From the NCBI GenBank assembly GCA_002708905.1, contig PAPM01000029.1, forward strand, positions 62,001-126,000: a DNA stretch of 64,000 nucleotides, written 5' to 3'. The first letter of the stretch is position 1; the number at the start of each line of letters is the position of its first letter. Both the position numbers and the translations under genes were made by a program. Positions 41,858 through 51,085 of the stretch are shown piece by piece. The DNA comes from Pseudomonadales bacterium (lineage in GTDB: Bacteria > Pseudomonadota > Gammaproteobacteria > Pseudomonadales > Ketobacteraceae). A model generated the notes under the pieces. The model was not told the origin of the DNA and searched no databases. It worked only from the letters and a program-made list of their open reading frames with translations.

Positions 41858-43870
41858 ATGCCGAAGTTCCGCCGCAACCATCCTTTTCGACGCAACCATC
41901 CCTTTCGGCATTGGAGCATTGCCAGACTGCGCATGGTGCTGAGCGTGTCATTACTGTTGCTGGTGATCCCCACGGTGATTCTATCACTCAAAGCACGCCA
42001 GCAAATAAAGTGGGAAGCCCTCTACCAACAGCGTCAATTGGCGGAGGATTTGTCACAGAGTATTGACAGCAATCTGCAACGCTGGCTGCTGAAAGAGCAG
42101 CAACGGCCGGCAGCGGAATACAATTATCTGCTGGATTACAATCAGTCAGGCACCACTAACTACCTGCAGCGTTCTCCTTTATCCCGATGGCCGAACACCG
42201 AAGCACCCCCCGGGTTATTGGGGTATTTTCAGGTCAACAGTGACGGCCTTTTGAATACACCGTTACTGCCTGCCAGCGAAACAGAGGGGCTGTCCAGCGG
42301 ATTGACCCCCGAAGAGATCAAGCAGCGACAGACCATCAAACAAAGCATTGAAATCGTGCTCAGCGAAAACCAGTTGGTTGCGCCCAAAGCGCAAGACACC
42401 TTAGCGAAGGAAGATGAAGCTTACGGCGCCGAAGCACAGGCTTCCTTCGACAAACTCAGCCAAGGCCGGGAGGAATCCCGTCAACTCAAGAGTTTGGGTA
42501 AAATCTCTGAATTGGACCTGGAACGGAGTTTTGCCGACGCTGAACCGTTACCACAGAAAAAGCGTGCCAGCAAAGAGGAACAGATATCCACAGCCGGTGC
42601 TTACCCGGCTAAAGCCAAACCACAACCCCGCTCCACTTTGTCCGCGCCGGCAGCGGCGGCCCCGGAGATAATGGAAGAAATACCGGCCCCGGCGCCCATC
42701 ACTTTATTCAGCCACAATACCTCAGCCTTTAATCTCTCCCTGCTGGACAGCGGCCATCTGATTCTGTTTCGCAATGCCTGGGTAAACAATCAACGCCTGG
42801 TGCAGGGTATGCTGATCGATCAGAACCAGTTCATCCACTCTGCTATCCAACAGGCGTTCGAACAAAGCAGCCTGTCGGATACCTCCAACCTGGTGATTGC
42901 CTATCAGGGCACGGTGCTGAAAATCCTGTCTTCCAGTCAATACAAACGCATGAGTCTCAACTATGCCTCGCTCTCGGCCCAGGATGTCAAAGGCACACTG
43001 CTGCTGCAAAACACGCTGTCCAATCCACTGGCGGAACTGGAATTGGTATTCAGCGCAACCCGGCTACCGGATGCCCCAGGGGGCACGATCATTACCTGGG
43101 CCAGCATTCTGTTACTGATGCTGCTGTTTTTGATTTTCGGGTTACTGTACCGCTTTGGCGTACGCCAGATACGGTTGCTGCAACAACAGCAGAATTTCAT
43201 CGCTTCCGTAAGCCACGAATTGAAAACACCGCTGACGTCCATTCGCATGTTCAGCGAAATGCTCAAAGAAGGCTGGACACCACCGAAAAAACAGCAGGAA
43301 TATTTCACCTTTATTTCGGAAGAGAGTGAACGCCTGAGCCGTCTCATCACCAATGTGTTGCAATTGGCACGCATGGAGCGCCGGGAACTGCACCTTGATA
43401 TCAAACCCATGGTGGTGGAACAGCTGGTGGACCTATTACGTTCCCGACTGAAATCCCAGGTGGCGCAATCGGAATTCAGTCTGAATCTTCAGTTTGATTC
43501 CATCAAAGCGGACACAAAAATTTCTGTCGATGCAGACGCCATGATGCAGGTGGTAATGAACCTGGTGGATAACAGTTTGAAATTCAGTAAGGATGCCGAC
43601 AACAAGACCATTGATTTCCACATCTACCAGGCACAGCGGAACGTCATTTTTGACTTGAGGGATTACGGTCCGGGCATCCCCCCGCAAGAACAACCCAGAG
43701 TGTTTGATCTGTTCTATCGCGTGGGTAACGAGTTAACCCGTTCCGCCCAGGGCACCGGGATCGGGCTGGCATTGGTACAACAGTTAATTGCAGAAATGGG
43801 CGGCACCATCACCTATTTTCAGCCGGAGACCGGGGCCGGTTTCAGAATCCAATTGCCCATCTCAGACTGA
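41858..43870 (+). CDS. Sensor histidine kinase with large periplasmic domain
   Basis: A 670-residue kinase. A first transmembrane helix lies at about residues 26-48, and a long periplasmic region (about 50-405) has an Ala/Pro-rich, probably disordered middle. A second helix lies at about 408-428. The HisKA domain has SVSHELKTPLTSIRM, and the ATPase domain has the N box NLVDNSLKFSKD, G1 DYGPGI and G2 GTGIGLALV. Its N-terminus carries an 18-bp tandem duplication (RRNHPF twice). The periplasmic domain does not match a sensor I know. It is paired with the preceding regulator. Confidence 0.92.
   Translation: MPKFRRNHPFRRNHPFRHWSIARLRMVLSVSLLLLVIPTVILSLKARQQIKWEALYQQRQLAEDLSQSIDSNLQRWLLKEQQRPAAEYNYLLDYNQSGTTNYLQRSPLSRWPNTEAPPGLLGYFQVNSDGLLNTPLLPASETEGLSSGLTPEEIKQRQTIKQSIEIVLSENQLVAPKAQDTLAKEDEAYGAEAQASFDKLSQGREESRQLKSLGKISELDLERSFADAEPLPQKKRASKEEQISTAGAYPAKAKPQPRSTLSAPAAAAPEIMEEIPAPAPITLFSHNTSAFNLSLLDSGHLILFRNAWVNNQRLVQGMLIDQNQFIHSAIQQAFEQSSLSDTSNLVIAYQGTVLKILSSSQYKRMSLNYASLSAQDVKGTLLLQNTLSNPLAELELVFSATRLPDAPGGTIITWASILLLMLLFLIFGLLYRFGVRQIRLLQQQQNFIASVSHELKTPLTSIRMFSEMLKEGWTPPKKQQEYFTFISEESERLSRLITNVLQLARMERRELHLDIKPMVVEQLVDLLRSRLKSQVAQSEFSLNLQFDSIKADTKISVDADAMMQVVMNLVDNSLKFSKDADNKTIDFHIYQAQRNVIFDLRDYGPGIPPQEQPRVFDLFYRVGNELTRSAQGTGIGLALVQQLIAEMGGTITYFQPETGAGFRIQLPISD
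41867..41902 (+). repeat. 18-bp tandem duplication at the start of the kinase gene
   Basis: Two adjacent 18-bp units share GCAACCATCC and encode FRRNHP-FRRNHP in the cytoplasmic N-terminal tail. The change is in frame and recent-looking. Confidence 0.8.
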
Positions 43871-43900
43871 CCATCCGTTCCATAAAATTCCGTACGCCAT

Positions 43901-43931
43901 AAAAAAGCCCCGTACCATAACAGTACGGGGC
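43901..43931 (-). terminator. Terminator of the TSP3-repeat lipoprotein gene
   Basis: A 9-bp perfect stem (GCCCCGTAC / GTACGGGGC) with a 7-base loop, followed on the minus strand by TTTTTT. It lies 72 bp after the lipoprotein stop. The plus strand has no T run here. Confidence 0.88.
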
Positions 43932-44002
43932 CACGCCAAACCACACTCGGGTAGATAAATTCGAGGTGGTTAAAATCGAACTGGTCAAATTCGCGCTGGG
44001 AT

Positions 44003-45394
44003 TCAGGGCAGAATAGTACCCAGCACTTCCCGGCTATATACCAGTTCACCATTGCTGTCGGTGCCGACAATACGATAACGAATTGCGGTGGCATCGCACT
44101 CGGGCTCCAGGCAATACGCGTCGTAATAACCACCGGTAATGGAACCAGCGGTCAGGTTCAGGCGCATCACGATGTACCCGGTCTTGCCATTACACTGGAA
44201 CTCAATCGCATTGCCGGTATTCAGCGGACCGGTAGCACTGGTGTTAAGCACTCCGGATGCAGAACCATTGCCCAGACAACCATCCAGCATCGCGTTGTTC
44301 GCGGTAAAGGTCATCAATGCAGTAGGCGGGAAGAACGAGTTCACCGTGGCCTTCCAGTTGGCAGAACCGGCTTCCAGATCAGAATTCGAAGGTGTAATGG
44401 TCCAGTTGAAGGTGCCGTCAGGCTTATTACAGCCGTTGAATTGGCACTGCATAATCTCCATCAGCTGATCCAATAGATCCAGGTAGTCGTGGAAAAATTT
44501 GTCCGTACCCACATACTCAGGATCGTCACAGGCATCACCAATACCGTCGCCGTCACTGTCAGCCTGATCAGCGTTGGCAACCGCCGGACAATTATCAACA
44601 TCGTCTTCAATACCATCACCATCGGAGTCAAACAGCGAGTCACAGGCATCACCAATGCCGTCACCATCGCCGTCCGCCTGGCCGGGATTAGGTGCAACCG
44701 GACAGTTATCCAACTCATTCTCAACACCATCGTTATCCAGGTCCGAATCACAGGCATCGCCAATGCCGTCAGCGTCCCCATCAGCCTGATCGGTATTGTC
44801 AACCGCCGGGCAATTATCGGCGTCGTCTTCAATACCATCGTTATCCAGGTCCATATCACAGACGTCACCCTGGCCATCATCATCACTGTCGGCTTGATCC
44901 GGATTGAAATCCGCCGGGCAGTTATCATTCAGATCCGCTACGCCGTCTCCGTCGCTGTCGGTACCACCACCGGTGCCGTCACAGTTCAGGAAGAACAGTG
45001 CATCGCGGCTTTGCAACGTGGGGCCACCCAACGGCGACTCCTGCCACTCAAACGCCAGGCTTACCTGCCGTGGCACTTCGGAACCGGTTTCCCCGCTGGC
45101 ACAGGCGAGATCAATACTGCCGCTGTAGCTTTCAGTGGAACCGCCGCTACAATCACCACCGGCATAACTGACCGAGCTGCCATCCGTGGTAAAACATACC
45201 GTACGACCACCCAGCTTGCTCAAGGTGACTGACCCGGTATTGCCTTCAAATTGTGTATTGGCTGGAGGGTTTACAAAGATATCTTCATTGGAGGGTGCCT
45301 TCTCACAGGCTGCCATGAATACGGACACAAGCATAAGACCAGCCACACGCCACAGCCGGTCACCCCCTAATCCATCAGGAATTGGAAAAATCAT
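44003..45394 (-). CDS. Lipoprotein with thrombospondin type 3 calcium-binding repeats
   Basis: The 463-residue protein has a lipobox (FMAAC, Cys30), a beta-rich N-terminal domain (about 40-140), four thrombospondin type 3 repeats (residues 146-291; DxDxDGxxDxxDNCP and DGIGDACD units) and a C-terminal domain of about 170 residues with paired cysteines (CQFNGC, CLEPEC). The repeats bind many calcium ions and are common in secreted and outer-membrane proteins such as OmpA-type and adhesin-like proteins of marine bacteria. The C-terminal domain is not recognised. It is monocistronic with its own terminator. Confidence 0.85.
   Translation of the reverse strand: MIFPIPDGLGGDRLWRVAGLMLVSVFMAACEKAPSNEDIFVNPPANTQFEGNTGSVTLSKLGGRTVCFTTDGSSVSYAGGDCSGGSTESYSGSIDLACASGETGSEVPRQVSLAFEWQESPLGGPTLQSRDALFFLNCDGTGGGTDSDGDGVADLNDNCPADFNPDQADSDDDGQGDVCDMDLDNDGIEDDADNCPAVDNTDQADGDADGIGDACDSDLDNDGVENELDNCPVAPNPGQADGDGDGIGDACDSLFDSDGDGIEDDVDNCPAVANADQADSDGDGIGDACDDPEYVGTDKFFHDYLDLLDQLMEIMQCQFNGCNKPDGTFNWTITPSNSDLEAGSANWKATVNSFFPPTALMTFTANNAMLDGCLGNGSASGVLNTSATGPLNTGNAIEFQCNGKTGYIVMRLNLTAGSITGGYYDAYCLEPECDATAIRYRIVGTDSNGELVYSREVLGTILP
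44522..44959 (-). repeat. Thrombospondin type 3 repeat tract (four units)
   Basis: Four in-frame units of about 108 bp encode the 36-residue Asp-rich motif. Several short DNA blocks (for example GGCATCACCAATGCCGTC) recur between units, so unequal exchange between copies is possible. Confidence 0.85.
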
Positions 45395-45534
45395 TTTCAG
45401 ATCCTTTAGTTGTGTAATCGAAATTAAAGAGAAAGCTAAATTTATTATCGAGGCATCCTAATTTTTTTATTTCACCCAGGATGCACCGCGATTCTGTCAC
45501 AGCCCTACAAAACAGGGTTAGTACTTAAGTTGCA

Positions 45535-45564
45535 TTGACACTCGCGGGCCCGCTATGGTTTATA
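45535..45564 (+). promoter_or_regulatory. Probable sigma-70 promoter of the NarL-family regulator
   Basis: TTGACA (45535-45540), an 18-bp spacer and TTTATA (45559-45564) lie 39 bp before the GTG start. The spacer holds a perfect 10-bp palindrome, GCGGGCCCGC, a possible operator. Confidence 0.5.
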
Positions 45565-45603
45565 GCTACTGTTCATTTATGACTATTAAGTAGATAAATT
45601 CAC

Positions 45604-46260
45604 GTGACTGAAAATCAAAACACCACCATTCTGGTTATCGATGACCACCCTGTTTTCCAGGATGGCATCGCGGTTATTCTCGAAACACTATTGCCTAACG
45701 CCACCATTTTTTCTGCTCTGAACGCCGCTGCAGGGATTGAGCAGGCGCGCAACCGCGCGGATCTGGATTGGGTGTTCGTGGATTATCAACTGCCCGATGC
45801 AGATGGTCTGAATATCATCGAAAGGCTGAATGCTCTCATGATCACAGCCCCGATCATCATGATGTCCGGGGTCGATGATCTGGAAGTGATTTCCCGGGCA
45901 ATGAAATTGGGCGTCAGTGGTTTTATCCATAAATCCGGGGGCAAACAGATCTTCAAGGATTGCCTGGATACCATTGAGCAGGGCAAGGTGTATTTACCCA
46001 GTGATACCCAGGTTCGGCTTGAACACTATCGACAAACCATTGGCCGGCAAACGGATTCCATTAAAAAGCAACTAAGCAACCGGCGCATGGATGTGTTGCT
46101 GCTGGTGGCGGAAGGTTACTCGAATCAGGAAATCGCCAATTCCCTGGCGATCACGGAGGCCACCGTGAAGTCCCATGTATCGGCATTGATGTCGATCCTG
46201 GATGCAGACAGCCGTTATCATTGTGTTGCCGAAGCCCGCAAGCTGGGCTTGATAAAATAA
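45604..46260 (+). CDS. NarL/LuxR-family response regulator
   Basis: A 218-residue regulator. The receiver domain (about 7-125) has VIDDHPVF, the phospho-Asp in WVFVDYQLPDADG, MSGVDD and the lysine in FIHKSGG. The C-terminal LuxR helix-turn-helix (about 155-215) has RRMDVLLLVAEGYSNQEIA and ITEATVKSHVSALMSIL. Translation starts with GTG. It converges with a hybrid histidine kinase that ends 3 bp away, so the pair may work together although transcribed toward each other. Targets are unknown. Confidence 0.92.
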   Translation: MTENQNTTILVIDDHPVFQDGIAVILETLLPNATIFSALNAAAGIEQARNRADLDWVFVDYQLPDADGLNIIERLNALMITAPIIMMSGVDDLEVISRAMKLGVSGFIHKSGGKQIFKDCLDTIEQGKVYLPSDTQVRLEHYRQTIGRQTDSIKKQLSNRRMDVLLLVAEGYSNQEIANSLAITEATVKSHVSALMSILDADSRYHCVAEARKLGLIK

Positions 46261-46263
46261 AAA

Positions 46264-47988
46264 CTAGGACTGCAGCAATTGACGCATAACCTTCCGCAGG
46301 TGCACGGGTTTCACCGGCTTCTGCAGCAGAAACAAACTGTGTTCCCGTATGCGCTGAATCAGTTCCGGGCTGGTATCACCACTCATCAACAAGGCGGGCA
46401 CAGGTCGATCCAGGCAAGCCTGAATCGCCTTGATGACGGAAAGGCCGGTACAACCGCCAAGGTGATAATCTGAAATAATAATTTGCGGTGGTTCGGACGC
46501 ATCGGCATAGGCCAGCGCGGTGTCCTTGCTGTCTGCCGTCATGACTTCACAGCCCCACTCTTTCAGCAGGTTACCGGTAGCTTCCAGTAACGAGGGTTCA
46601 TCATCCACCACCAGCACACGGCACCCCTGCAGGGAAAACCCGGTGGTCTCCTCTTTCTTCGGCAGTGCATCCAGGTCTCCCCTGGGCACCACCAGGGTAA
46701 AGGTACTGCCCTGACCAGGCAGTGATTCCAGCTGCAGGTCCAGGTGCAACAATTCCACCAACCGTTTCACCACCGAGAGCCCGAGCCCCACGCCCTGCTG
46801 CCGCAGGCGATTCTGGGACGACACCTGATGATATTCATCAAACACCCGGGATTGTTCTTCCAGGGGAATGCCGACCCCCGTGTCCTGAACCAGAATCATC
46901 ACCTTATCCAGCAATACCTGAATTCGCAGTTCGACCGAACCGGACTCAGTAAACTTGATGGCATTGGAAATCAGGTTGCGCAGAATCCGTCCCAGGATCA
47001 CCGGATCAGTATGCACTGCACAGGGTGAGGCTTGCATCTTCAATTGAATGCCCTTGGCGGCGGCGGGCTCAAACTCCCGCATCAATATGGACAGCAAATC
47101 ATTCAATTCAACGTGGCAGATACTCACACTCAAATCGTTCGCTTCCAGACGGGACAGGTCCATCAGAGAGTTGAACATATCACTCAACGCGTCATGGCAG
47201 TTCAGTCCCTGATGGATCAGGCTCTGTTGTTCCGCGCTCTGTTTGTCCTCGCTCTGTTGCCGTGCTTTCAGTTTCATACTTTCCAGAATCAGACCCAGTG
47301 CCTGCAACGGTTGGCGCAGATCATGACTCGCCACCGCAAGAAACCTCGATTTGGCCCGGTTGGCCGCCTCGGCCTTTTCCTTCGCCACCGTCACCTGTTC
47401 CAAGAGCTCGCGGTTCTGGAAATCCATGGTGATCGACATGGTAATAATCTGGTTGATCTTGGAGCTGATCATCACAAACGCGGTAAGGCACGCCACCCCC
47501 AGCAAGGCAGTCGCGTTCAATCCAAGCATGAACAGTTTGATGATCAACAGGACCAGCACCGGCACAATGAACGCCAGATACGCAGGCAAATAAGCCGCCA
47601 AGGCCGGCAAGGTGGAAGCGCACATACCCGCCAGCGCAATGGAAACAAAAATAACGGATTCGGTCTGGGGCTGATTCATAAACCAGATCGGCACCAACCC
47701 CCAAATAGCACCGGCATAGGTCATCCCCATTACCAACAAGGGCTTAAGCCTGCGGTAATCACCGTGCTGACGGGCCTGCAACCATAAACGATCCAGTGTC
47801 GCCATACGCAACCCATGACTGACCAACATCAGGATCATCCAGGCCAAAGACAGTTTTGAATGGGTGGCAAACCACAGTACGCCTGTTGTCACAATCACGG
47901 CCGCTGTATGGGGCCAGGCAGTCACCCGCAGCTGATCAAAAACGTAATCAATCTGAGATTCTGTAACGGCGGATTTAGCGTACTGCAT
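46264..47988 (-). CDS. Hybrid sensor histidine kinase with multi-span membrane sensor
   Basis: The 574-residue kinase has about six transmembrane helices in residues 25-185, a short coiled linker (QVTVAKEKAEAANRAKSRF), a HisKA domain with VASHDLRQPLQALG (His as phospho-site), an ATPase domain (NLISNAIKFTESG, DTGVGIP, GVGLGLSVVKRL), and a C-terminal receiver domain (LVVDDEPSLLE, Asp in IISDYHLGG, LQKPVKP). The N-terminal region has no periplasmic domain, as in kinases that sense the membrane itself or a lipid-soluble signal. It lies tail to tail with the NarL-type regulator. Confidence 0.9.
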   Translation of the reverse strand: MQYAKSAVTESQIDYVFDQLRVTAWPHTAAVIVTTGVLWFATHSKLSLAWMILMLVSHGLRMATLDRLWLQARQHGDYRRLKPLLVMGMTYAGAIWGLVPIWFMNQPQTESVIFVSIALAGMCASTLPALAAYLPAYLAFIVPVLVLLIIKLFMLGLNATALLGVACLTAFVMISSKINQIITMSITMDFQNRELLEQVTVAKEKAEAANRAKSRFLAVASHDLRQPLQALGLILESMKLKARQQSEDKQSAEQQSLIHQGLNCHDALSDMFNSLMDLSRLEANDLSVSICHVELNDLLSILMREFEPAAAKGIQLKMQASPCAVHTDPVILGRILRNLISNAIKFTESGSVELRIQVLLDKVMILVQDTGVGIPLEEQSRVFDEYHQVSSQNRLRQQGVGLGLSVVKRLVELLHLDLQLESLPGQGSTFTLVVPRGDLDALPKKEETTGFSLQGCRVLVVDDEPSLLEATGNLLKEWGCEVMTADSKDTALAYADASEPPQIIISDYHLGGCTGLSVIKAIQACLDRPVPALLMSGDTSPELIQRIREHSLFLLQKPVKPVHLRKVMRQLLQS

Positions 47989-48044
47989 GCTTTTTATTAT
48001 GAGTGCGTTTCCCTGGAGAACTCCATGCTAGCATGAACCCCAGT

Positions 48045-48503
48045 TTATGTATCTAGCGGCTTTTTATCCTTTCGGATCGCCTCTCTCTGCCGTCGCAACC
48101 GCAGATTATCCGGCTCAATTTCCAAGGCGGTGGCCAGAATTTCCAACGCTTCCAAATGACGCTGGTGTTTTCCCAGGGACGTGGCCAGGGCCATCAGTGC
48201 AGCCACGCAACGGGGCTTATGCTCAAGACAGCGCTGCGCCGCCCTGGACAACATCACGTAATCTTCCAGCGCTTCACAAGCTTCAAACAGCGCCAACCAA
48301 CCTTCCAGGTAATCGGGCAGCTGCTCGGTTAACTGCTGGGTAATGACTTTGGCCACCGGCCATTGCTGTTGTTGCCCCATCATTTTCGCGAACGCCACCG
48401 CCTGCAGGGCGGACATGGTCTTGCTGCCGCGGCCGGGCAGGCTGAATTCTATGGGCTTGCTGTCGTTATTTGCACTGCTGGTCACGGACATCACTTCGCT
48501 CAA
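48045..48503 (-). CDS. Small TPR protein
   Basis: A 152-residue cytoplasmic protein with about three tetratricopeptide-type helical pairs (residues 45-140: WPVAKVITQQLTEQLPDYLEGWLALFEA in short units WPVAKVIT, YLEGWLAL, and LEALEILATALEIEPDNLRL). TPR repeats mediate protein contacts. No enzyme domain is present. It is separated from the kinase gene by 56 bp, and the function is unknown. Confidence 0.75.
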   Translation of the reverse strand: MSEVMSVTSSANNDSKPIEFSLPGRGSKTMSALQAVAFAKMMGQQQQWPVAKVITQQLTEQLPDYLEGWLALFEACEALEDYVMLSRAAQRCLEHKPRCVAALMALATSLGKHQRHLEALEILATALEIEPDNLRLRRQREAIRKDKKPLDT

Positions 48504-48571
48504 CGGACTGGTGCCCCCAGTATACTCCCTTTATTAAACTAATTGCCTTCGCCTGTAATCCGGCCTGTCCC

Positions 48572-48599
48572 TTGATTAACCGGCAAGATTCGATAGAAT
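48572..48599 (+). promoter_or_regulatory. Sigma-70 promoter of trhO
   Basis: TTGATT (48572-48577), a 16-bp spacer and TAGAAT (48594-48599) lie about 90 bp before the trhO start codon. Confidence 0.6.
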
Positions 48600-48687
48600 G
48601 CCCGCCGTTAGCAGGGTTAAGTATGATTACTTGACCAAATAACCGGATTAACCGCCCTGGATTTACGCTCCAGTCAGCGAGGACAAT

Positions 48688-49701
48688 ATGACTTTAGCTT
48701 CCCCCGGCACCCCTATTGTGGTGTGTGCGCTCTATAAATTCGTCAGCCTGGAAGACTTCCAGGCCCTGCGCCAACCCCTGCTTGACACCATGCTTGAGCA
48801 TGAGGTAAAAGGCACTCTGCTGTTGGCCGGCGAAGGCATCAACGGCACCATTGCAGGCAGCCGTGAGGGCATCGACGCCGTGCTTCAACATCTGCGCAGA
48901 GATCAACGGCTGGCTGACCTGGATACCAAAGAATCCTTTGATGAAGAACAACCCTTCTATCGCACCAAGGTAAAACTGAAGAAAGAAATCGTCACCATGG
49001 GTGTGGAAGGTATCGACCCCAAGCGCGTGGTCGGCACCTACGTAAAACCCCGGGACTGGAACGCATTGATCAGCGATCCCGATGTCCTGCTGGTGGACAC
49101 CCGCAACGATTACGAAGTGGAAATCGGCACCTTCAAGGGTGCCCTCGATCCCAGGACCAAAACCTTCCGCGAATTTCCCCAGTATGTAGCGGACAACCTG
49201 GATAAAACCCGCCACAAGAAAGTGGCCATGTTCTGCACCGGCGGCATTCGCTGTGAAAAGTCCACCGCTTTTCTGAAAGAACAGGGGTTTGACGAGGTCT
49301 ATCACCTGGAAGGGGGTATTCTGAAATATCTGGAAGAGGTACCGGAATCCGAGTCCCTGTGGGAAGGCGAGTGCTTCGTGTTTGACAACCGGGTTACCGT
49401 CGACCATCAGTTACGCAAAGGGCATTTCGATCAGTGCCATGCCTGCCGCCGCCCCATTACAGAGGAAGACAAACGCTCGCCCCATTACCAGGCGGGTGTC
49501 AGCTGTCATCACTGTTACGATGAATATTCCGCCGAGCAAAAACGTCGTTTTGCCCAACGGGAAAAACAGATCAAGCTGGCCGAAAAGCGGGGCGAGCAAC
49601 ATATCGGGGGCGACCAACGCTCACTGATCAGCGTACGCCGCCAGCAAAAACTGGCCGAGAAAAATGCCCAACGGGAATTGGATCGCGGGCGGGAGCAGTA
49701 G
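48688..49701 (+). CDS. trhO: tRNA uridine(34) hydroxylase TrhO (rhodanese family)
   Basis: The 337-residue protein has the N-terminal YceA-type domain ([16 protein letters not shown], residues about 41-56), a rhodanese domain with the active-site loop [13 protein letters not shown] (catalytic Cys), and a C-terminal cysteine-rich part ([16 protein letters not shown]) that probably binds zinc, then a basic tail. TrhO (YceA) uses O2 to hydroxylate U34 of several tRNAs on the way to the 5-methoxy- or carboxymethoxyuridine modification. Its length equals the E. coli protein (350) within a few residues. It converges with envZ, 3 bp away. Confidence 0.93.
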   Translation: MTLASPGTPIVVCALYKFVSLEDFQALRQPLLDTMLEHEVKGTLLLAGEGINGTIAGSREGIDAVLQHLRRDQRLADLDTKESFDEEQPFYRTKVKLKKEIVTMGVEGIDPKRVVGTYVKPRDWNALISDPDVLLVDTRNDYEVEIGTFKGALDPRTKTFREFPQYVADNLDKTRHKKVAMFCTGGIRCEKSTAFLKEQGFDEVYHLEGGILKYLEEVPESESLWEGECFVFDNRVTVDHQLRKGHFDQCHACRRPITEEDKRSPHYQAGVSCHHCYDEYSAEQKRRFAQREKQIKLAEKRGEQHIGGDQRSLISVRRQQKLAEKNAQRELDRGREQ

Positions 49702-49704
49702 CCT

Positions 49705-51024
49705 TTATCTCAGCCGCGCCATCAGGGAATCCGGTGGCACCAGGTCACCGGTTACCGGGAAGTGAACGATGGCTTCCAGCCCGCCGCCATCCCGGTTACG
49801 CAATTGCACACGGCCATGATGCATGTCCACAATGCGTTTCACAATCGCCAAACCCAAGCCGGAGCCTTTGCTGGTCCGGCTTAGATCACCACGGGCAAAG
49901 GGCTGGAACAATTCGTACATTTCTTTCTCGGTGAGCCCGCGGCCACGATCCGCCACCACAACGCAGATTTCGCCATCTTCCATGCCGGTGCGTACTTCCA
50001 CCTCACCGCCGCCATGGCGAATCGCGTTGCCAATCAAATTGGCGAACATGCGCTTCAGCGACAACCGCTTGAGCGATATGCCGGGCAGTTCGTGCAGCAG
50101 AGTACGGATGGACCGCCCTTCCGACTCAAACTGGGACACCACTTCCACAATCACTTCGTTGAGGTCGCCCACTTCGGTTTGCTCATCGCTGCCGTCCCGT
50201 ACAAACAAAATAAACTGATCCAGAATGGCGTTCATGTCTTCGATGTCGCGAATCATACCTTCAGTGAATTCTGATTCACCCAATAACTCCGCCGTCAAAC
50301 GCATGCGGGTCAGCGGCGTACGCAAGTCGTGGGAAATCCCTGCCAATAGCAGCGCCCGCTCCCGGTCCACCCGCTGCAGGTTTTCGCTCATCTGCAGGAA
50401 CGCCTTGTTGACCGCCCTGATTTCCCGCGACGTGTTTTCCAGCAAGTACCCCTTCACCGGTTCACCCCGACCGATGCGCCGGGCGGCGGATTCCAGGTTT
50501 TTCAGCGGCCGGTTCAACTGCCGCACAAAGAAGGTGCCTAACACAAAAGCCAACGCCGGAGTGCCGATCAACCAGGTCAGGAAGGCGATGGCTTCATAGC
50601 GCCCCACATTTTCCAACGGGAACCGCACCCACAGATTACCCAGTTGCTGAGTGCTGACCCAGAGGCCCGGGGTAGGATCAAGACCCAGGCGCACCTCACT
50701 GCCTTCGCCGATGCGACTGCGCATGGGGTCGACAAACAGACGGCCGAACAGACCTTCACTCTCCGGCGGAATCAGGTTGGGATCGGAGGTAATGTCGATT
50801 TTATGCTGGGACTGCAGCCGCAACAGTAACTCGGTACGGCGCTCGCCATCCACCAGGTAGCGAATGGTATCCATTTCCAGGGCCACCAGCTTGGCGTTCT
50901 GTTTTACACCGGGCAGATAGAGGTAATACACGGCAAACAGTAATGTGGAAATCTGACTTAACAGAATCACCAGCCACACCAACCAGATGGTGCGCCAGAA
51001 AGAAGAGCGCGGAATGATTTTCAT
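49705..51024 (-). CDS. envZ: Osmosensor histidine kinase EnvZ
   Basis: A 439-residue kinase with two transmembrane helices (about 12-35 and 143-165) flanking a periplasmic domain, a HAMP segment (RPLKNLESAARRIGRGEP), HisKA GISHDLRTPLTRMRLTAEL with the phospho-His, and an ATPase domain (NLIGNAIRHGG, DRGRG, GSGLGLAIVKRIV). E. coli EnvZ is 450 residues. The cognate ompR is upstream on the same strand, but a pyruvate-kinase-like gene of 1.8 kb stands between them, which is unusual. In Pseudomonas the orthologous pair is AmgS/AmgR. Confidence 0.92.
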   Translation of the reverse strand: MKIIPRSSFWRTIWLVWLVILLSQISTLLFAVYYLYLPGVKQNAKLVALEMDTIRYLVDGERRTELLLRLQSQHKIDITSDPNLIPPESEGLFGRLFVDPMRSRIGEGSEVRLGLDPTPGLWVSTQQLGNLWVRFPLENVGRYEAIAFLTWLIGTPALAFVLGTFFVRQLNRPLKNLESAARRIGRGEPVKGYLLENTSREIRAVNKAFLQMSENLQRVDRERALLLAGISHDLRTPLTRMRLTAELLGESEFTEGMIRDIEDMNAILDQFILFVRDGSDEQTEVGDLNEVIVEVVSQFESEGRSIRTLLHELPGISLKRLSLKRMFANLIGNAIRHGGGEVEVRTGMEDGEICVVVADRGRGLTEKEMYELFQPFARGDLSRTSKGSGLGLAIVKRIVDMHHGRVQLRNRDGGGLEAIVHFPVTGDLVPPDSLMARLR

Positions 51025-51085
51025 AGTGGATCCAGAATAACACCAACGGGCTATTATCCTGATTTCGCCGCGCCCTTGCCAGCTG

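Noticed and set aside
44489-45232. 247-codon frame opposite the TSP3 lipoprotein
   Set aside because: The Ile/Thr/Val repeats in it are only the antisense reading of Asp/Gly-rich TSP3 codons.
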